A stretch of DNA of 64,000 nt from Chelativorans multitrophicus (GCF_011317445.1 NZ_JAAAPL010000002.1:124001-188000), one strand, 5' to 3'. Shown: positions 18,314 to 26,996, numbered from the stretch's first letter. Notes: generated by a model from the sequence alone, not told the origin. Program-made: numbers and translations.

Positions 18314-19723
18314 CTAGGCCGGTACGCGCACCACGACGCGCAAGCCACCCAGCGGGCTGTCCTCCAGCGTGATGTCGCCACCGTGGCTTCGGGCAATGTC
18401 CCGAGCGATGGAGAGGCCCAATCCGGTGCCGCTTTCGTCCTGGTTGCGCGCCTCGTCGAGCCGGACGAAGGGCTTGAAGACCTCCTCGCGCTTGTTCTCG
18501 GGGATGCCGGGGCCATCGTCATCGATGGTTACCACCAGCGTCCCGTCAAGGTGGCGGGCATTCACTTCCACGCTCGATGCGTAGCGAAAGGCATTGCCCA
18601 CCACATTTGAAAGCAGCCTCGAAAAGGCGTTGGGCCGCACATGCACCTCCGGCCTTCCAAGAAGAGATGCCTTGAAAGAGCAGCCGCGCATCTTGGCTTC
18701 CTCGTCCATCTTTGCAAGGCAGGAAGCCAGGTCGAACCGGCCGGCTTCCTCCTGCGCTTCACCGCGGGCAAAAGCCAGATAACCCTCCAGCATGAGGCGC
18801 ATTTCCTCGACGTCCTGATCGAGCGCCTTGATATCGGTTCTGTTGCGGGCAAGCGCGAGTTGAAGCTTGAAGCGGGTGAGGATCGTCCGCAGGTCGTGGC
18901 TCACGCCGGTCAGCATGGCCGTGCGCTGCTCGATCTGCCGCTCGATACGCTCCCTCATTTGCAGGAACGCAGTGCCGGCGCGGCGTACCTCCTCCGCACC
19001 CCGCGGGTGGAAATCGCTGGTGGGCCTTCCCTTGCCGAAGCTCTCCGCGGCTTCGGCGAGCTGCAGGACGGGGCGGATCTGGTTGCGCAGAAAGGCGACC
19101 GCGATGGCAATCAATACCAGCGAGGTTCCCACCATCCAGAGCAGGAAGATGTGTGTGTTGGATGCATAGGCCTGGCTGCGCCGGGCAAAAACTCGCAACA
19201 CCTTGTCATTCAGCTGGATGCGGATTTCGATGATGTTGGAGTTGCCCACCGTATCGAGCCAGAAGGGCCGGTTGATCTGGCGCGTGATTTCCTGGCTCAG
19301 CGTCTGGTCGAGAATGGAGAAGAAGGGCTTCGGCCCGGGTGCGGGGAGGGGACCGGCAGGTTCGATGCTGATCCTCAGCTCCAGCCGCTCCTGGGCAATG
19401 CGGATGATGTTCTCGTAATTGTCGCTCTGCGGGTAGGTCTCGATGATGTCTATGATTGCGGCGATATCGCGTGTCACCGCCTCGGAGAGCCGCTGCGTCA
19501 CCGTCTGCCAATGCCGCTCCATGAAGGAGTAGGCGATCACCGCTTGCAGCAGGATCATCGGGGCGATCATGATAATGAGAGAACGGGCGTAGAGCCGCTT
19601 CGGCATATAATGCGAGACGGTGCGCCAGAAACGCCGCCATGCGCGCCGGGTCACTATGATTGCGCGGCGAACGCGTGTGGAAGGGCTGCCGCCTTCTGTG
19701 AAGGATAGATCGAATTTCGCCAT
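18314..19723 (-). CDS. Membrane sensor histidine kinase, EnvZ type
   Basis: This is a two-component sensor of 469 residues. A transmembrane helix (about 48-66), a periplasmic sensor of about 125 residues, a second helix (191-212) and a HAMP domain (213-265) lead to the H-box GVSHDLRT with His276, then the N-box LLSNVVGNAFRYA and ATP-lid motifs DDDGPGIP and GTGLGLSI. ATG 19723 has CAGGG five bases upstream. The likely partner is the PetR-like response regulator 1.3 kb upstream on the same strand; two accessory genes lie between them. The signal is unknown. Confidence 0.92.
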   Translation of the reverse strand: MAKFDLSFTEGGSPSTRVRRAIIVTRRAWRRFWRTVSHYMPKRLYARSLIIMIAPMILLQAVIAYSFMERHWQTVTQRLSEAVTRDIAAIIDIIETYPQSDNYENIIRIAQERLELRISIEPAGPLPAPGPKPFFSILDQTLSQEITRQINRPFWLDTVGNSNIIEIRIQLNDKVLRVFARRSQAYASNTHIFLLWMVGTSLVLIAIAVAFLRNQIRPVLQLAEAAESFGKGRPTSDFHPRGAEEVRRAGTAFLQMRERIERQIEQRTAMLTGVSHDLRTILTRFKLQLALARNRTDIKALDQDVEEMRLMLEGYLAFARGEAQEEAGRFDLASCLAKMDEEAKMRGCSFKASLLGRPEVHVRPNAFSRLLSNVVGNAFRYASSVEVNARHLDGTLVVTIDDDGPGIPENKREEVFKPFVRLDEARNQDESGTGLGLSIARDIARSHGGDITLEDSPLGGLRVVVRVPA

Positions 19724-19885
19724 TTGCACCCTGCGCTGCCCGCTATCTACCCGACCCGGACGCGGCAGTCTAACCGCCTTTGCCTAGAGCGTCACGGCGC
19801 AGAAATGGGGCTTGGTGCGTGGCAGGAGACGGCAGGGGAGACTCCGGTCTTTCAACCGGAGTTGCGAGGCTGCCAAAATAGCTTT

Positions 19886-20182
19886 TCAGGCGGAAACTTG
19901 CCTGCCAAGAACCTTCGTCTGACGGGCAGCTATAACGGGTTCCGGGATCAGGATGCCGGTTTTTCTTGCGAATGCGACGAAGGTGCCGCGTGCGGTCTCG
20001 GCATCGATCATGCCGTCAAGGGCGGCCCTGCACGCCTTAAGGGCGATCGAATGGGCCCTGTCGCGCCGGCTGTACGGCCATTCGGCAAGTAGAGCATAGC
20101 CCTCTGCCACAGACGACACGCTGGTTGGAAACCCAAGTCCCACGAAGATCGTAACCGGTACTTCGAACGAACTGTTCTCCAT
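19886..20182 (-). CDS. DUF982 protein
   Basis: The 98 residues fit DUF982, a small family found almost only in rhizobia. FEVPVTIFVGLGFPTSVSSV opens the domain, then YALLAEWPYSRRDRAHSIALKACRAALDG and a conserved ARGTFVAFARKTGI. No function is known. ATG 20182 has AAGGAG 6 bases upstream. It lies between the SPW-repeat gene and the sensor kinase, all on the minus strand, with gaps of 70 and 162 bases. Confidence 0.82.
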   Translation of the reverse strand: MENSSFEVPVTIFVGLGFPTSVSSVAEGYALLAEWPYSRRDRAHSIALKACRAALDGMIDAETARGTFVAFARKTGILIPEPVIAARQTKVLGRQVSA

Positions 20183-20252
20183 CCCCTGCTCCTTTCGGAT
20201 TTGACTTGCCGCCCGACCGCCTTGGCGGTCGGGCTCGACTTTCAAAGCCGCC

Positions 20253-20615
20253 TCAGGCGGTCGATGGGCGTCCGCGGGCGAACCAGAGTTCCAGACCCGC
20301 CAGCACGGCGACGATCAATCCCGCTATAACATGTGCATAGACCGCCGCGGCCACGGTGGCGAAGCCAAGAACCCAGGGTGAGACGATCGCCCAGACGCCG
20401 AGAATGAGATTTACCCATTCCTCCCATTCGGCGAAGGCGACGAGCGCTCCTGCGGCGACGAGCGCGATGAGGGCGCCAGCCACCCAGGCATTCCAGGCGG
20501 CTGCCGGCTCGCCCGTAAAGCCAAGTATCCATGGCGTCAGCGCCAATGCGATGCCCACAACGAGATTGGCTACATCGAGGGCTGTTTCCTCTGTCTTGCG
20601 TGTGACACCGTTCAT
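20253..20615 (-). CDS. SPW-repeat membrane protein
   Basis: The 120-residue product has four hydrophobic helices arranged as two copies of the SPW repeat, recognisable by LALTPWILGF and AIVSPWVLGF. SPW proteins are inner-membrane proteins of unknown function, often next to stress or envelope genes. I chose ATG 20615 because AAGGAG lies 7 bases upstream; an earlier in-frame start at 20633 would put that sequence inside the gene. It is part of the PetPR-kinase cluster. Confidence 0.88.
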   Translation of the reverse strand: MNGVTRKTEETALDVANLVVGIALALTPWILGFTGEPAAAWNAWVAGALIALVAAGALVAFAEWEEWVNLILGVWAIVSPWVLGFATVAAAVYAHVIAGLIVAVLAGLELWFARGRPSTA

Positions 20616-21020
20616 TTCGATGCTCCTTTTCATCCAGCTTGCAGAACCACAATCCGCACGTACTCGCGGGTAGGGCTTCAGCTTTTGCCGCTAGCCGGGC
20701 AAGCCGCCGCAGCGAGGCCCGGGTGTGCCTCAGCCATGGTTCCGCGAGGCTGTCGACCACAGCCTGAAACGAAATTGACGTCAGGAGGACATGAAAGCCG
20801 ATCCAGGCCGGAGATCGGCCAGGAGAAGGGAAAGACTGCTACCCTCATAGCCACATCCTCCTTGCGAGCAACATGGATACGAGCAACACCGAAAAGCCTG
20901 AGACTCAGGCAGCTTGCCGTTCCCGCGAGGCAACGGCTTAAAAAATCTGGGTGCTTTTTCTTCGGCTTTCAAGGGCGGGAGGGCGCTGTGTTCGGCAAGC
21001 CGAACGCGCACTGGGCCCGC
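20616..21020. other. Gene-free interval downstream of petR
   Basis: About 400 bases without a convincing gene separate petR from the SPW-repeat gene. A 15-base palindrome GCCTGAGACTCAGGC (20896-20910) is followed on the minus strand by TTTT, a weak terminator candidate for petR. The rest presumably holds a promoter for the SPW/DUF982 genes, but I cannot name hexamers with confidence. Confidence 0.5.
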
Positions 21021-21743
21021 TTACTCAATGCTCAGGCGATAGCCGATTCCGCGTACGGTCTGCAGCCAGATCGGGTTGGCGGGATCGCGCTCGATCTTGC
21101 GGCGCAGCCGGTTGATCTGCACGTCGATCGTGCGTTCGCCCACCTCCGAATCCTCGCCCACCAGCTCGTGGCGTGGAATGGTCTCGCCTGCGCGCTCGGC
21201 AAAGATGGCCATGATTTCACGCTCGCGTTCGGTCAGTTTCAATAGCTCGCCGGCGCGTTTCAGCTCTCGCCTGGTGATCTGGAAGGTGTAGGGACCGAAG
21301 ACAATCTGCTCCAGCTTCGGCGTGGTCGGCTGTCCACCACGGCGAAGGATATTGTTGACGCGCAGCACGAGTTCACGCGGGTCGAACGGCTTTGGCAGAT
21401 AATCGTCGGCGCCCGCTTGCAAGCCCGTCACGCGGCTTTCGGTTTCGGAAAGCGCCGTCAGCATAAGAATTGGCACGTCACGTTCCTGACGGAGGCTGCG
21501 CGTCAGCCCCACGCCGTCCTCACCCGGCATCATGACGTCAAGGACGAGGAGGTCGAAATCCAGGCCGGCAAGCTTTCGGCGCGCTTCGGCGGCATTTGCC
21601 GCCACCGTCACCCGAAACCCTTCTTCGGTTAGGAAACGCTTGAGCAGCGTGCGAATGCGCGTGTCATCGTCAACGACGAGGAGATGCGGCGCATCGTCCG
21701 CCGGCGCATTCACCTCGGCAACGATGTCCTCACGGGTAATCAT
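21021..21743 (-). CDS. petR: PetR-like response regulator, OmpR family
   Basis: The 240 residues have a receiver domain (about 20-135) with acidic residues D25-D27, phosphorylation site Asp69 in LLVLDVMMPGEDG, and the lysine in YLPKPFDP. A winged-helix DNA-binding domain (about 145-238) follows. The match is to PetR of Rhodobacter, which with PetP is needed for cytochrome bc1 expression. It lies two bases after the petP stop, so they form one unit. The nearby kinase is probably its sensor. PetR naming rests on architecture and the adjacent MarR gene. Confidence 0.88.
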   Translation of the reverse strand: MITREDIVAEVNAPADDAPHLLVVDDDTRIRTLLKRFLTEEGFRVTVAANAAEARRKLAGLDFDLLVLDVMMPGEDGVGLTRSLRQERDVPILMLTALSETESRVTGLQAGADDYLPKPFDPRELVLRVNNILRRGGQPTTPKLEQIVFGPYTFQITRRELKRAGELLKLTEREREIMAIFAERAGETIPRHELVGEDSEVGERTIDVQINRLRRKIERDPANPIWLQTVRGIGYRLSIE

Positions 21744-21745
21744 GG

Positions 21746-22306
21746 CTAGGTTCCTCCCTCGCCCGTGCCGCTGCTGGAGTGAGACCGGTCGAGCTGTGCA
21801 CGCAGCTCCGGATTCACCATCGCTCTAAGGAACCGCTCCACTTCCGCCCGATCCTTGATTCCAGCCTCTTCCAGTGCAGAACGGATGCGGCGGGACTGTG
21901 GCAAGGCCAGTTCCACGGCCAATTCGTGGCCTTTTTTCGTGACATATAGCTCCCGCTGGCGACGGTCGCGCGGGCCTTGAACCTGCACAATGTAACCGGT
22001 GTCGATCAGCTGCTTCAGCACACGGGCGAGACTCTGCTTCGTGATCCGGAGAACGTCAAGGAGCTCGGCAACCGTGAGGCCCGGCCAGTGATTGACGAAG
22101 TGCAGTACCCGGTGATGCGCCCGCCCGAAGCCATAGCTGGCAAGAATTGCGTCCGGATCGGAAGTGAAATCACGGTAGGCGAAGAAGAGCAGCTCGATCA
22201 AGGTGACGTCGAGTTCCTCGGTCGTTGCCTGCGGCTCACGATACTCGGTCGACTTTATCGGGCTCTTCATCACACGCCTTTTCGCCTCCACAATTACGTC
22301 AGCCAT
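21746..22306 (-). CDS. petP: PetP-like MarR-family regulator
   Basis: The 186 residues contain a winged-helix MarR domain (about 35-155) with the recognition region LLDVLRITKQSLARVLKQLIDTGYI and wing VQGPRDRRQRELYVT. A MarR gene directly upstream of an OmpR-type regulator is the petP-petR arrangement first described in Rhodobacter capsulatus. ATG 22306 is chosen because it begins MADVIVEAKRR; the frame extends upstream to 22366 without a better start. It is divergent from ilvE, 206 bases away. Confidence 0.85.
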   Translation of the reverse strand: MADVIVEAKRRVMKSPIKSTEYREPQATTEELDVTLIELLFFAYRDFTSDPDAILASYGFGRAHHRVLHFVNHWPGLTVAELLDVLRITKQSLARVLKQLIDTGYIVQVQGPRDRRQRELYVTKKGHELAVELALPQSRRIRSALEEAGIKDRAEVERFLRAMVNPELRAQLDRSHSSSGTGEGGT

Positions 22307-22512
22307 ATTGACATATTTAGGGGCCCTTTGTAATTTCTGCCAAGCTTTACGCCTTATAGCGAACAAAAAGAGCGTGTTGAGACTGTTTTTCCGGAACTTT
22401 CCTCAGGTTGGGCCAAAACGGTTTGCTACGGGAAGTGATGTTCCGGCATAATCCGGTTTTCGCCCGCACTTGTGGGTTTTTTCCAGGGCAAAGGGCCCGA
22501 AGGAGACTTAGG

Positions 22513-23406
22513 ATGGCATCTGTTCCTTTCGATCAGCTGGATGGCTTCATCTGGATGAACGGCGAGTTCGTAGAGTGGGCGGATGCCAAGATTCACGTGC
22601 TCACCCACGGCCTGCATTACGCAAGCGCCGTATTCGAGGGCGAGCGCGCCTATGGCGGGCAGATCTTCAAGCTGACTGAGCATTCGGAGCGGCTGCACGA
22701 ATCCGCGCGCGTCATGGGGTTCCGCATTCCCTACACGGTCGCCGAGATCGATGAGGCATGCCGGCAGCTTCTCGCCAAGCAAGGGCTGCAAGACGCCTAT
22801 GTGCGTCCGATCGCCTGGCGCGGCAGCGAGATGATGGGCGTTTCAGCTCAGAACAACCGCATCAATCTCGCAATCGCCATCTGGGAATGGCCGAGCTATT
22901 TCAACCCCGAACAGCGGCTCAAGGGCATTCGCCTCGATATGGCCGAATACCGCCGGCCGGATCCGCGTACGGCGCCTTGGAAAGCGAAGGCCGCGGGGCT
23001 TTATATGATCTGCACGCTTTCCAAGCATGCGGCGGAGGCTAAGGGCTACAGTGATGCGCTGATGCTTGATTGGCGCGGACAGGTGGCTGAGGCCACCGGC
23101 GCCAATGTCTTTTTCGTCAAGGACGGAAAGCTGCATACGCCGGCTCCCGATTGCTTCCTGGATGGAATCACCCGGCGCACCGTGATCGATCTGGCGCGCC
23201 GGCGCGGCATCGAGGTGGTTGAAAGGGCGATCCAGCCGGAGGAGCTGACGGGCTTTGAACAATGCTTCCTCACGGGAAGCGCGGCGGAGGTGACGCCTGT
23301 CTCCGAGATCGGGCCTTATAACTTCCAAGTGGGTGAAATCACTCGCGTTTTGATGGAGGATTACTCCGAGGAAGTGCGCCCGAGGCAGCGTCTCGCAGCA
23401 GAATAA
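22513..23406 (+). CDS. ilvE: Branched-chain amino acid aminotransferase
   Basis: This is a class IV PLP aminotransferase for the last step of Leu, Ile and Val synthesis. The 297-residue product starts FDQLDGFIWMNGEFVEWADA, and carries the fold-type IV motifs LHYASAVFEGERAY and ATGANVFFVKDGKLHTP, with ITRRTVIDLARRRGI. AAGGAGA lies about 10 bases before ATG 22513. Length and motifs match the rhizobial enzyme encoded beside petPR in Sinorhizobium-type genomes. Confidence 0.94.
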   Translation: MASVPFDQLDGFIWMNGEFVEWADAKIHVLTHGLHYASAVFEGERAYGGQIFKLTEHSERLHESARVMGFRIPYTVAEIDEACRQLLAKQGLQDAYVRPIAWRGSEMMGVSAQNNRINLAIAIWEWPSYFNPEQRLKGIRLDMAEYRRPDPRTAPWKAKAAGLYMICTLSKHAAEAKGYSDALMLDWRGQVAEATGANVFFVKDGKLHTPAPDCFLDGITRRTVIDLARRRGIEVVERAIQPEELTGFEQCFLTGSAAEVTPVSEIGPYNFQVGEITRVLMEDYSEEVRPRQRLAAE

Positions 23407-23527
23407 GGACGCCTGGTCCGCGCTGATGCGCGCGGGCGGAATCCTCTCCTGATTTGACTTTGATCGAATTCGGCGTTTCATGATGACGCCGGCACAATAA
23501 GGTCGGCTATTTAAGGAGAGGGCTAAG

Positions 23528-23803
23528 ATGGAAGCTTTTGTTCCCATCCTTGTTCAGGCTATATCCGGCATCGTCGCCGGTGAAGCGGTGAGCGCGGCGT
23601 TCAAGAAGGCCGCGATGAGCCAGTTGCCGATCATCATCAGCGGCATTGTCGGAGGCGTCGGTGGAGGCGCGTTGCTGTCGGGAGTGGGCGGCGATGCGGG
23701 CGCACTCAGCGGCACGCTTGCACATGTCGTCGGGGGAGGTGCTGGTGGCGCTATTCTCACCGCCGTCGTCGGCGCTGTTATGAACTCCATGAAAAAAGCC
23801 TGA
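23528..23803 (+). CDS. Small glycine-zipper membrane protein
   Basis: The 91 residues are two hydrophobic segments rich in GxxxG patterns (IIISGIVGGVGGGALLSGVG and then AHVVGGGAGGAILTAVVG), with a short basic tail MKKA. No Sec cleavage site is evident. It has an excellent ribosome binding site (AAGGAG, 6 to 8 bases upstream) and its own strong terminator, so it is expressed as a single-gene unit. Similar glycine-zipper proteins are membrane-associated or pore-forming, but no function can be assigned here. Confidence 0.8.
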   Translation: MEAFVPILVQAISGIVAGEAVSAAFKKAAMSQLPIIISGIVGGVGGGALLSGVGGDAGALSGTLAHVVGGGAGGAILTAVVGAVMNSMKKA

Positions 23804-23821
23804 AACGGCCATCATCTTCGG

Positions 23822-23846
23822 GCGGGCGGCGCAGGCCGCCCGCTTT
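23822..23846 (+). terminator. Rho-independent terminator of the glycine-zipper gene
   Basis: A 9-bp perfect G/C stem GCGGGCGGC (23822-23830) / GCCGCCCGC (23835-23843) has a GCAG loop and a short T run. It follows the preceding stop codon by 19 bases. Confidence 0.8.
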
Positions 23847-23964
23847 CAAGGGAGTAAGCGGCTAGAGCAGTAGGGCGGTAGAGGCCTCCCGTTTCGATTG
23901 CTAACTACCCTGTTTCCCAAAATTCCCCTTTGCCGCGCCGCGCTGATCCTTTATTCCCTTGCCT

Positions 23965-24612
23965 ATGAGCACGCTCAGAGCCGGCATTGTCCCCGTCACC
24001 CCATTTCAGCAGAACTGCACGATCCTCTTCGATGAGGAGGAGAAGCGCGGAATTGTGGTCGATCCCGGCGGCGAGGTAGATCGCATCCGTGCTGCGATCG
24101 AGCAGAACGGCCTTACAATCGAAGCGATCTGGCTGACCCATGGTCATATCGATCACGCCGGCGGCGCCATGGATCTGAAGGACGCTCTCGGCGTGGAAAT
24201 CCTGGGGCCGCACGAGGCCGAACGCGACCTGCTTCTCAATCTGGCCGCCCAGGGCAGGATGTTCGGGCTTGCCGAGCCGGTGCGCGATGTCACGCCGGAC
24301 CGGTTCCTGAATGAAGGAGATGTGGTCTCCTTCGCCGGCCATTCCTTTAAAGTGTTCCACTGCCCGGGCCATTCGCCAGGGCACGTCGTTTTCTACAATG
24401 ACGCGGCGAAGTTCGCCCATGTGGGCGACGTGCTCTTTCAGGGCTCGATCGGCCGCACCGATCTTCCGGGCGGCGACCACGCCGCCCTCATCCGCTCCAT
24501 CAAGGACAAGCTGCTGCCGCTGGGCGACGATATCGGCTTTCTCTGCGGTCATGGCCCCGGCGGGCGCTTCGGGGGAGAACGGCGGACAAATCCGTTTCTC
24601 ATAGGGCAGTAG
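23965..24612 (+). CDS. MBL-fold metallo-hydrolase, glyoxalase II-like
   Basis: The 215-residue protein has the full metallo-beta-lactamase fold: the Zn motif THGHIDHAGG, then CPGHSPGHV, VGDVLFQGSIGR with the bridging Asp, and a final CGHGPGG His. The short form without the extra C-terminal helical domain is the YcbL/type of glyoxalase II relatives, thioesterases acting on hydroxyacyl-glutathione or similar. ATG 23965 was chosen; a TTG six bases earlier is possible. It is a single gene between the glycine-zipper gene and the BA14K genes. Confidence 0.92.
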   Translation: MSTLRAGIVPVTPFQQNCTILFDEEEKRGIVVDPGGEVDRIRAAIEQNGLTIEAIWLTHGHIDHAGGAMDLKDALGVEILGPHEAERDLLLNLAAQGRMFGLAEPVRDVTPDRFLNEGDVVSFAGHSFKVFHCPGHSPGHVVFYNDAAKFAHVGDVLFQGSIGRTDLPGGDHAALIRSIKDKLLPLGDDIGFLCGHGPGGRFGGERRTNPFLIGQ

Positions 24613-24712
24613 CGGGAAGGGCAGCAGGGATGTAAGGGAGCGTCCCTACTGCCTATCGATTGCTGGCCCAGCGGGTCGGCCTCTAGACCGAAGTGCTTTC
24701 GGACGCCTGATC

Positions 24713-25108
24713 TTACCCGATATCGCAGAAGTGGCGACGCCCATCATATCCGAGATAGGTGCCGGAGCTCGGGTCGAAGCTGCGGTAGCGCATGCTGCAG
24801 GCCCGGTACCATTCCGGCGTCCAGGGTTCGGCGCCGTAGTAGACCGGGGCAGGGCGATACACGGGCGCTGGCCGGTAATAGCGTGGCGCCGGCGGGTCGA
24901 TATAGACGCGTTCGGAATAATAGCGCGGCTGTGAAAGAGCTCCGCCTACGATCGCGCCGACGGCAAGGCCAGCCAGGCCGGCCGCGAGTTCGTCGCCGCG
25001 ATCGCGATGTCGCCGCCAGTGGTCCGCATAGGCCGGAATGGTCACGAGGGTGGTCGCTGCCACGGCGAAACCCAGGATTGTGCTCTTGAGGATCCGGTTC
25101 ATCTTCAT
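24713..25108 (-). CDS. BA14K family protein (short)
   Basis: This is a secreted protein of the BA14K family, named for an immunoreactive Brucella antigen. A Sec signal peptide (1-28, ending IPAYADHW) is followed by a glycine-zipper-like helix AAGLAGLAVGAIVGGALS, a Pro/Tyr-rich linker (RYYRPAPVYRPAPVYYG) and the BA14K signature MRYRSFDPSSGTYLGYDGRRHFC. The second and longer member lies 257 bases upstream on the same strand. BA14K proteins have lectin-like activity reported in Brucella; the role here is inferred. Confidence 0.92.
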   Translation of the reverse strand: MKMNRILKSTILGFAVAATTLVTIPAYADHWRRHRDRGDELAAGLAGLAVGAIVGGALSQPRYYSERVYIDPPAPRYYRPAPVYRPAPVYYGAEPWTPEWYRACSMRYRSFDPSSGTYLGYDGRRHFCDIG

Positions 25109-25365
25109 CTCTCCTGTCTAGCGCGATCATCAGATCGAGCGCTTTGCCCAATGTTATGAGTCCGTTTCTGAACGGCATCTGAACGATAAACGCGGCAGGA
25201 TGTGGGCCGGTTGCCTTTTTCCCGTGGTCCAGCGCACCGGCCAGGGGCTGAATCGGTTCTTGGCAAAGTAGACTTGCGGCGTACTTGAAAGAATGCGCGG
25301 CGATGTAAAAGAAGGTGAATGAAGAAGTGGCCCCCGGAAGGGCCACTCTTAAGTGGTGTGCGACT

Positions 25366-26004
25366 TCAACCGGCCCGGCAAAAATGCCGGCGGCCGTCAT
25401 AGCCGAGGAAGGTGCCCGACCGCGGATCGAAGCTGCGGTAGCGGAGGCTGCAGGCGGTATACCAATCGCGCGTCCAGGGCGTCAGGCCGTGGTAGGCGGG
25501 CGACGACCGGCCATAGAATGGCCTCTGCTGCAGATATTCCACCGTTCGGTAGCCCGGAGCAGGAGCGCGATAGACCGGGATAGGCCGGCGGTAGGCCGGG
25601 CGCTGATAATATTCCACCACTCGGTAAGTGGGTGCCGGCCGATAGATTGGGGCTGGCAGCCGGTAGACCGGCGCTGGCCGATAATACTCCACGATCTCTA
25701 CGGCAGGTGCCGGATCATAACCCAGGGCTGGCCGGGGATTTACCGGGACGGGCTGGTAATAATATGGGGGTGGAGCATAGCTGGGTCGAACATAGACCGG
25801 TGCAGGCGGGTCAATATAGACGCGCTGGGGGCGCGGCTGCGCAAGCGCGCCGCCGACAATCGCGCCGATCGCCACGCCTGCAAGACCAGCCGCAAGGGCA
25901 TCGCCGCGGTGACGCCTTGCCGCTTCGGCGGGGAGGCTCGAAAGGGCGGTAGCAGCAATAACAGTAGATAAAACAGCATTCTTCATAAAACGATTCATAT
26001 CCAT
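25366..26004 (-). CDS. BA14K family protein (long, Pro/Tyr-repeat form)
   Basis: This 212-residue paralogue of the preceding gene has a signal peptide (1-28), the zipper helix AAGLAGVAIGAIVGGALA, and the same C-terminal LRYRSFDPRSGTFLGYDGRRHFC. It differs by an expanded linker of about 100 residues built from imperfect RPAPVYR / VVEYYQRP / VEYYRPAP units. The linker probably spans periplasm or cell wall. It was most likely made by local duplication followed by repeat expansion. ATG 26004 and ATG 25998 are both possible. Confidence 0.92.
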   Translation of the reverse strand: MDMNRFMKNAVLSTVIAATALSSLPAEAARRHRGDALAAGLAGVAIGAIVGGALAQPRPQRVYIDPPAPVYVRPSYAPPPYYYQPVPVNPRPALGYDPAPAVEIVEYYRPAPVYRLPAPIYRPAPTYRVVEYYQRPAYRRPIPVYRAPAPGYRTVEYLQQRPFYGRSSPAYHGLTPWTRDWYTACSLRYRSFDPRSGTFLGYDGRRHFCRAG

Positions 26005-26122
26005 CTCCTTTTTCGCGCGGCTAGGACCGCGCGGTGGAGGCCGGATATGGATTCGGAAAGAGGGCTGGAATGGGGGCGTCCAACTGCACTTTCATTCACA
26101 TCGCCGTGGGTGGGCCGTGAAC

Positions 26123-26147
26123 AAAAACGCCGGCTCGAAAGCCGGCG
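26123..26147 (-). terminator. Rho-independent terminator of the first cold-shock gene
   Basis: Read on the minus strand, CGCCGGC (26147-26141) and GCCGGCG (26134-26128) form a 7-bp stem with a TTTCGA loop followed by TTTTT. It lies about 40 bases downstream of the csp stop. Confidence 0.9.
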
Positions 26148-26187
26148 CTGAAACCTTTTTGGGCTGCCGTCCGCGGCCTCTTACCGG

Positions 26188-26400
26188 TCAGCCGATTGTG
26201 AGATTAACAGCCTTCGGTCCCTTGCCGCGCTTGTCCGGCTCGGTATCGAAGGTGACCTTTTGGCCGTCCTCCAGACCAGGCAAGCCGGAAGCCTGCACGG
26301 CCGAAATGTGGACGAACACGTCCTTTTGGCCATCATCCGGCGTGATGAAGCCGAAACCTTTGGCATGATTGAAGAACTTTACGGTACCGCTCTGGGGCAT
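26188..26400 (-). CDS. Cold-shock protein, CspA family
   Basis: This is a 70-residue single-stranded nucleic-acid chaperone with an OB fold. RNP1 is KGFGFI and RNP2 is VFVHIS, the family signatures. ATG 26400 is preceded by AAAGGAT about 8 bases upstream; a longer reading to 26430 would include the 5' leader. A second, closely related csp gene lies 384 bases upstream in the same direction, each with its own terminator, so they are separate units. Confidence 0.95.
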   Translation of the reverse strand: MPQSGTVKFFNHAKGFGFITPDDGQKDVFVHISAVQASGLPGLEDGQKVTFDTEPDKRGKGPKAVNLTIG

Positions 26401-26716
26401 TGGAAGGGATCCTTTTCTCCCGGTCATCAAAGTCTGCGGACCATGGTTTTCGGCCTATGGCCCAAGTGTCTCGGTCGTTTACTGGGGGAGAAGAAACAGT
26501 CAGCTCGCGCGCGATCCCTGCCGGATTTCTTGTGACACGCGACTTCCCGGAAGCCTGTGCCGGGGCATGCTATTCCAGTCTCCGGGCCGGCAAATGCCCG
26601 AACGACCAAAAGTTTCCCTCATTTTCACAGTTCCGGCAAGAGAAAGTTTTGGATCGGCAAGGCCCGTGGGTCCCCGGCCGGGTTACTCGACGCTCGAATT
26701 CTTGGGCCGACCGCGC
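26401..26716. other. Leader and promoter region of the first cold-shock gene
   Basis: No gene is supported here. The minus-strand transcript leader of the first csp gene would lie in this interval; long structured 5' leaders are usual for cspA-type genes, where folding changes with temperature. I see no long perfect stem that would prove a thermosensor. Confidence 0.45.
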
Positions 26717-26748
26717 AAAGAAAAGGCGCGGTGGTTGCCCGCCGCGCC
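26717..26748 (-). terminator. Rho-independent terminator of the second cold-shock gene
   Basis: On the minus strand GGCGCGG (26748-26742) pairs with CCGCGCC (26731-26725), followed by TTTTCTTT. It is 36 bases after the stop of the csp gene at 26784. Confidence 0.85.
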
Positions 26749-26783
26749 GCATATCATCGATCGCCGCAGAAGCGGCGGGCCGC

Positions 26784-26996
26784 TTACGCCGCCGAAAGGT
26801 TCACCGCCTTCGGGCCCTTGCCCATACGGTCCGGCTCTACATCGAAGGAAACCTTCTGGCCGTCGACGAGCGAGCGCATGCCGGAGGCCTCGACCGCGGA
26901 AATGTGGACGAAAACGTCTTTCTGTCCGTTGTCGGGGGTGATGAAGCCGAAGCCTTTGGTGGCGTTGAAGAACTTAACGGTGCCAGTCTGGGCCAT
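26784..26996 (-). CDS. Cold-shock protein, CspA family (second copy)
   Basis: This 70-residue CspA paralogue starts [21 protein letters not shown] and keeps RNP1 (KGFGFI) and RNP2 (VFVHIS). It is about three quarters identical to the neighbour by eye. AAGGAG lies 9 bases before ATG 26996. Tandem csp genes with individual terminators suggest duplication followed by separate regulation. Confidence 0.95.
   Translation of the reverse strand: MAQTGTVKFFNATKGFGFITPDNGQKDVFVHISAVEASGMRSLVDGQKVSFDVEPDRMGKGPKAVNLSAA

Noticed and set aside
18641-19708. Long plus-strand frame antisense to the sensor kinase
   Set aside because: The kinase motifs are all on the minus strand, and the antisense frame has no ribosome binding site or domain.
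25500-25700. Short tandem-looking repeats that might suggest a CRISPR array
   Set aside because: The repeats are imperfect, in frame, and encode Pro/Tyr units of the BA14K linker; there are no unique spacers or cas genes.
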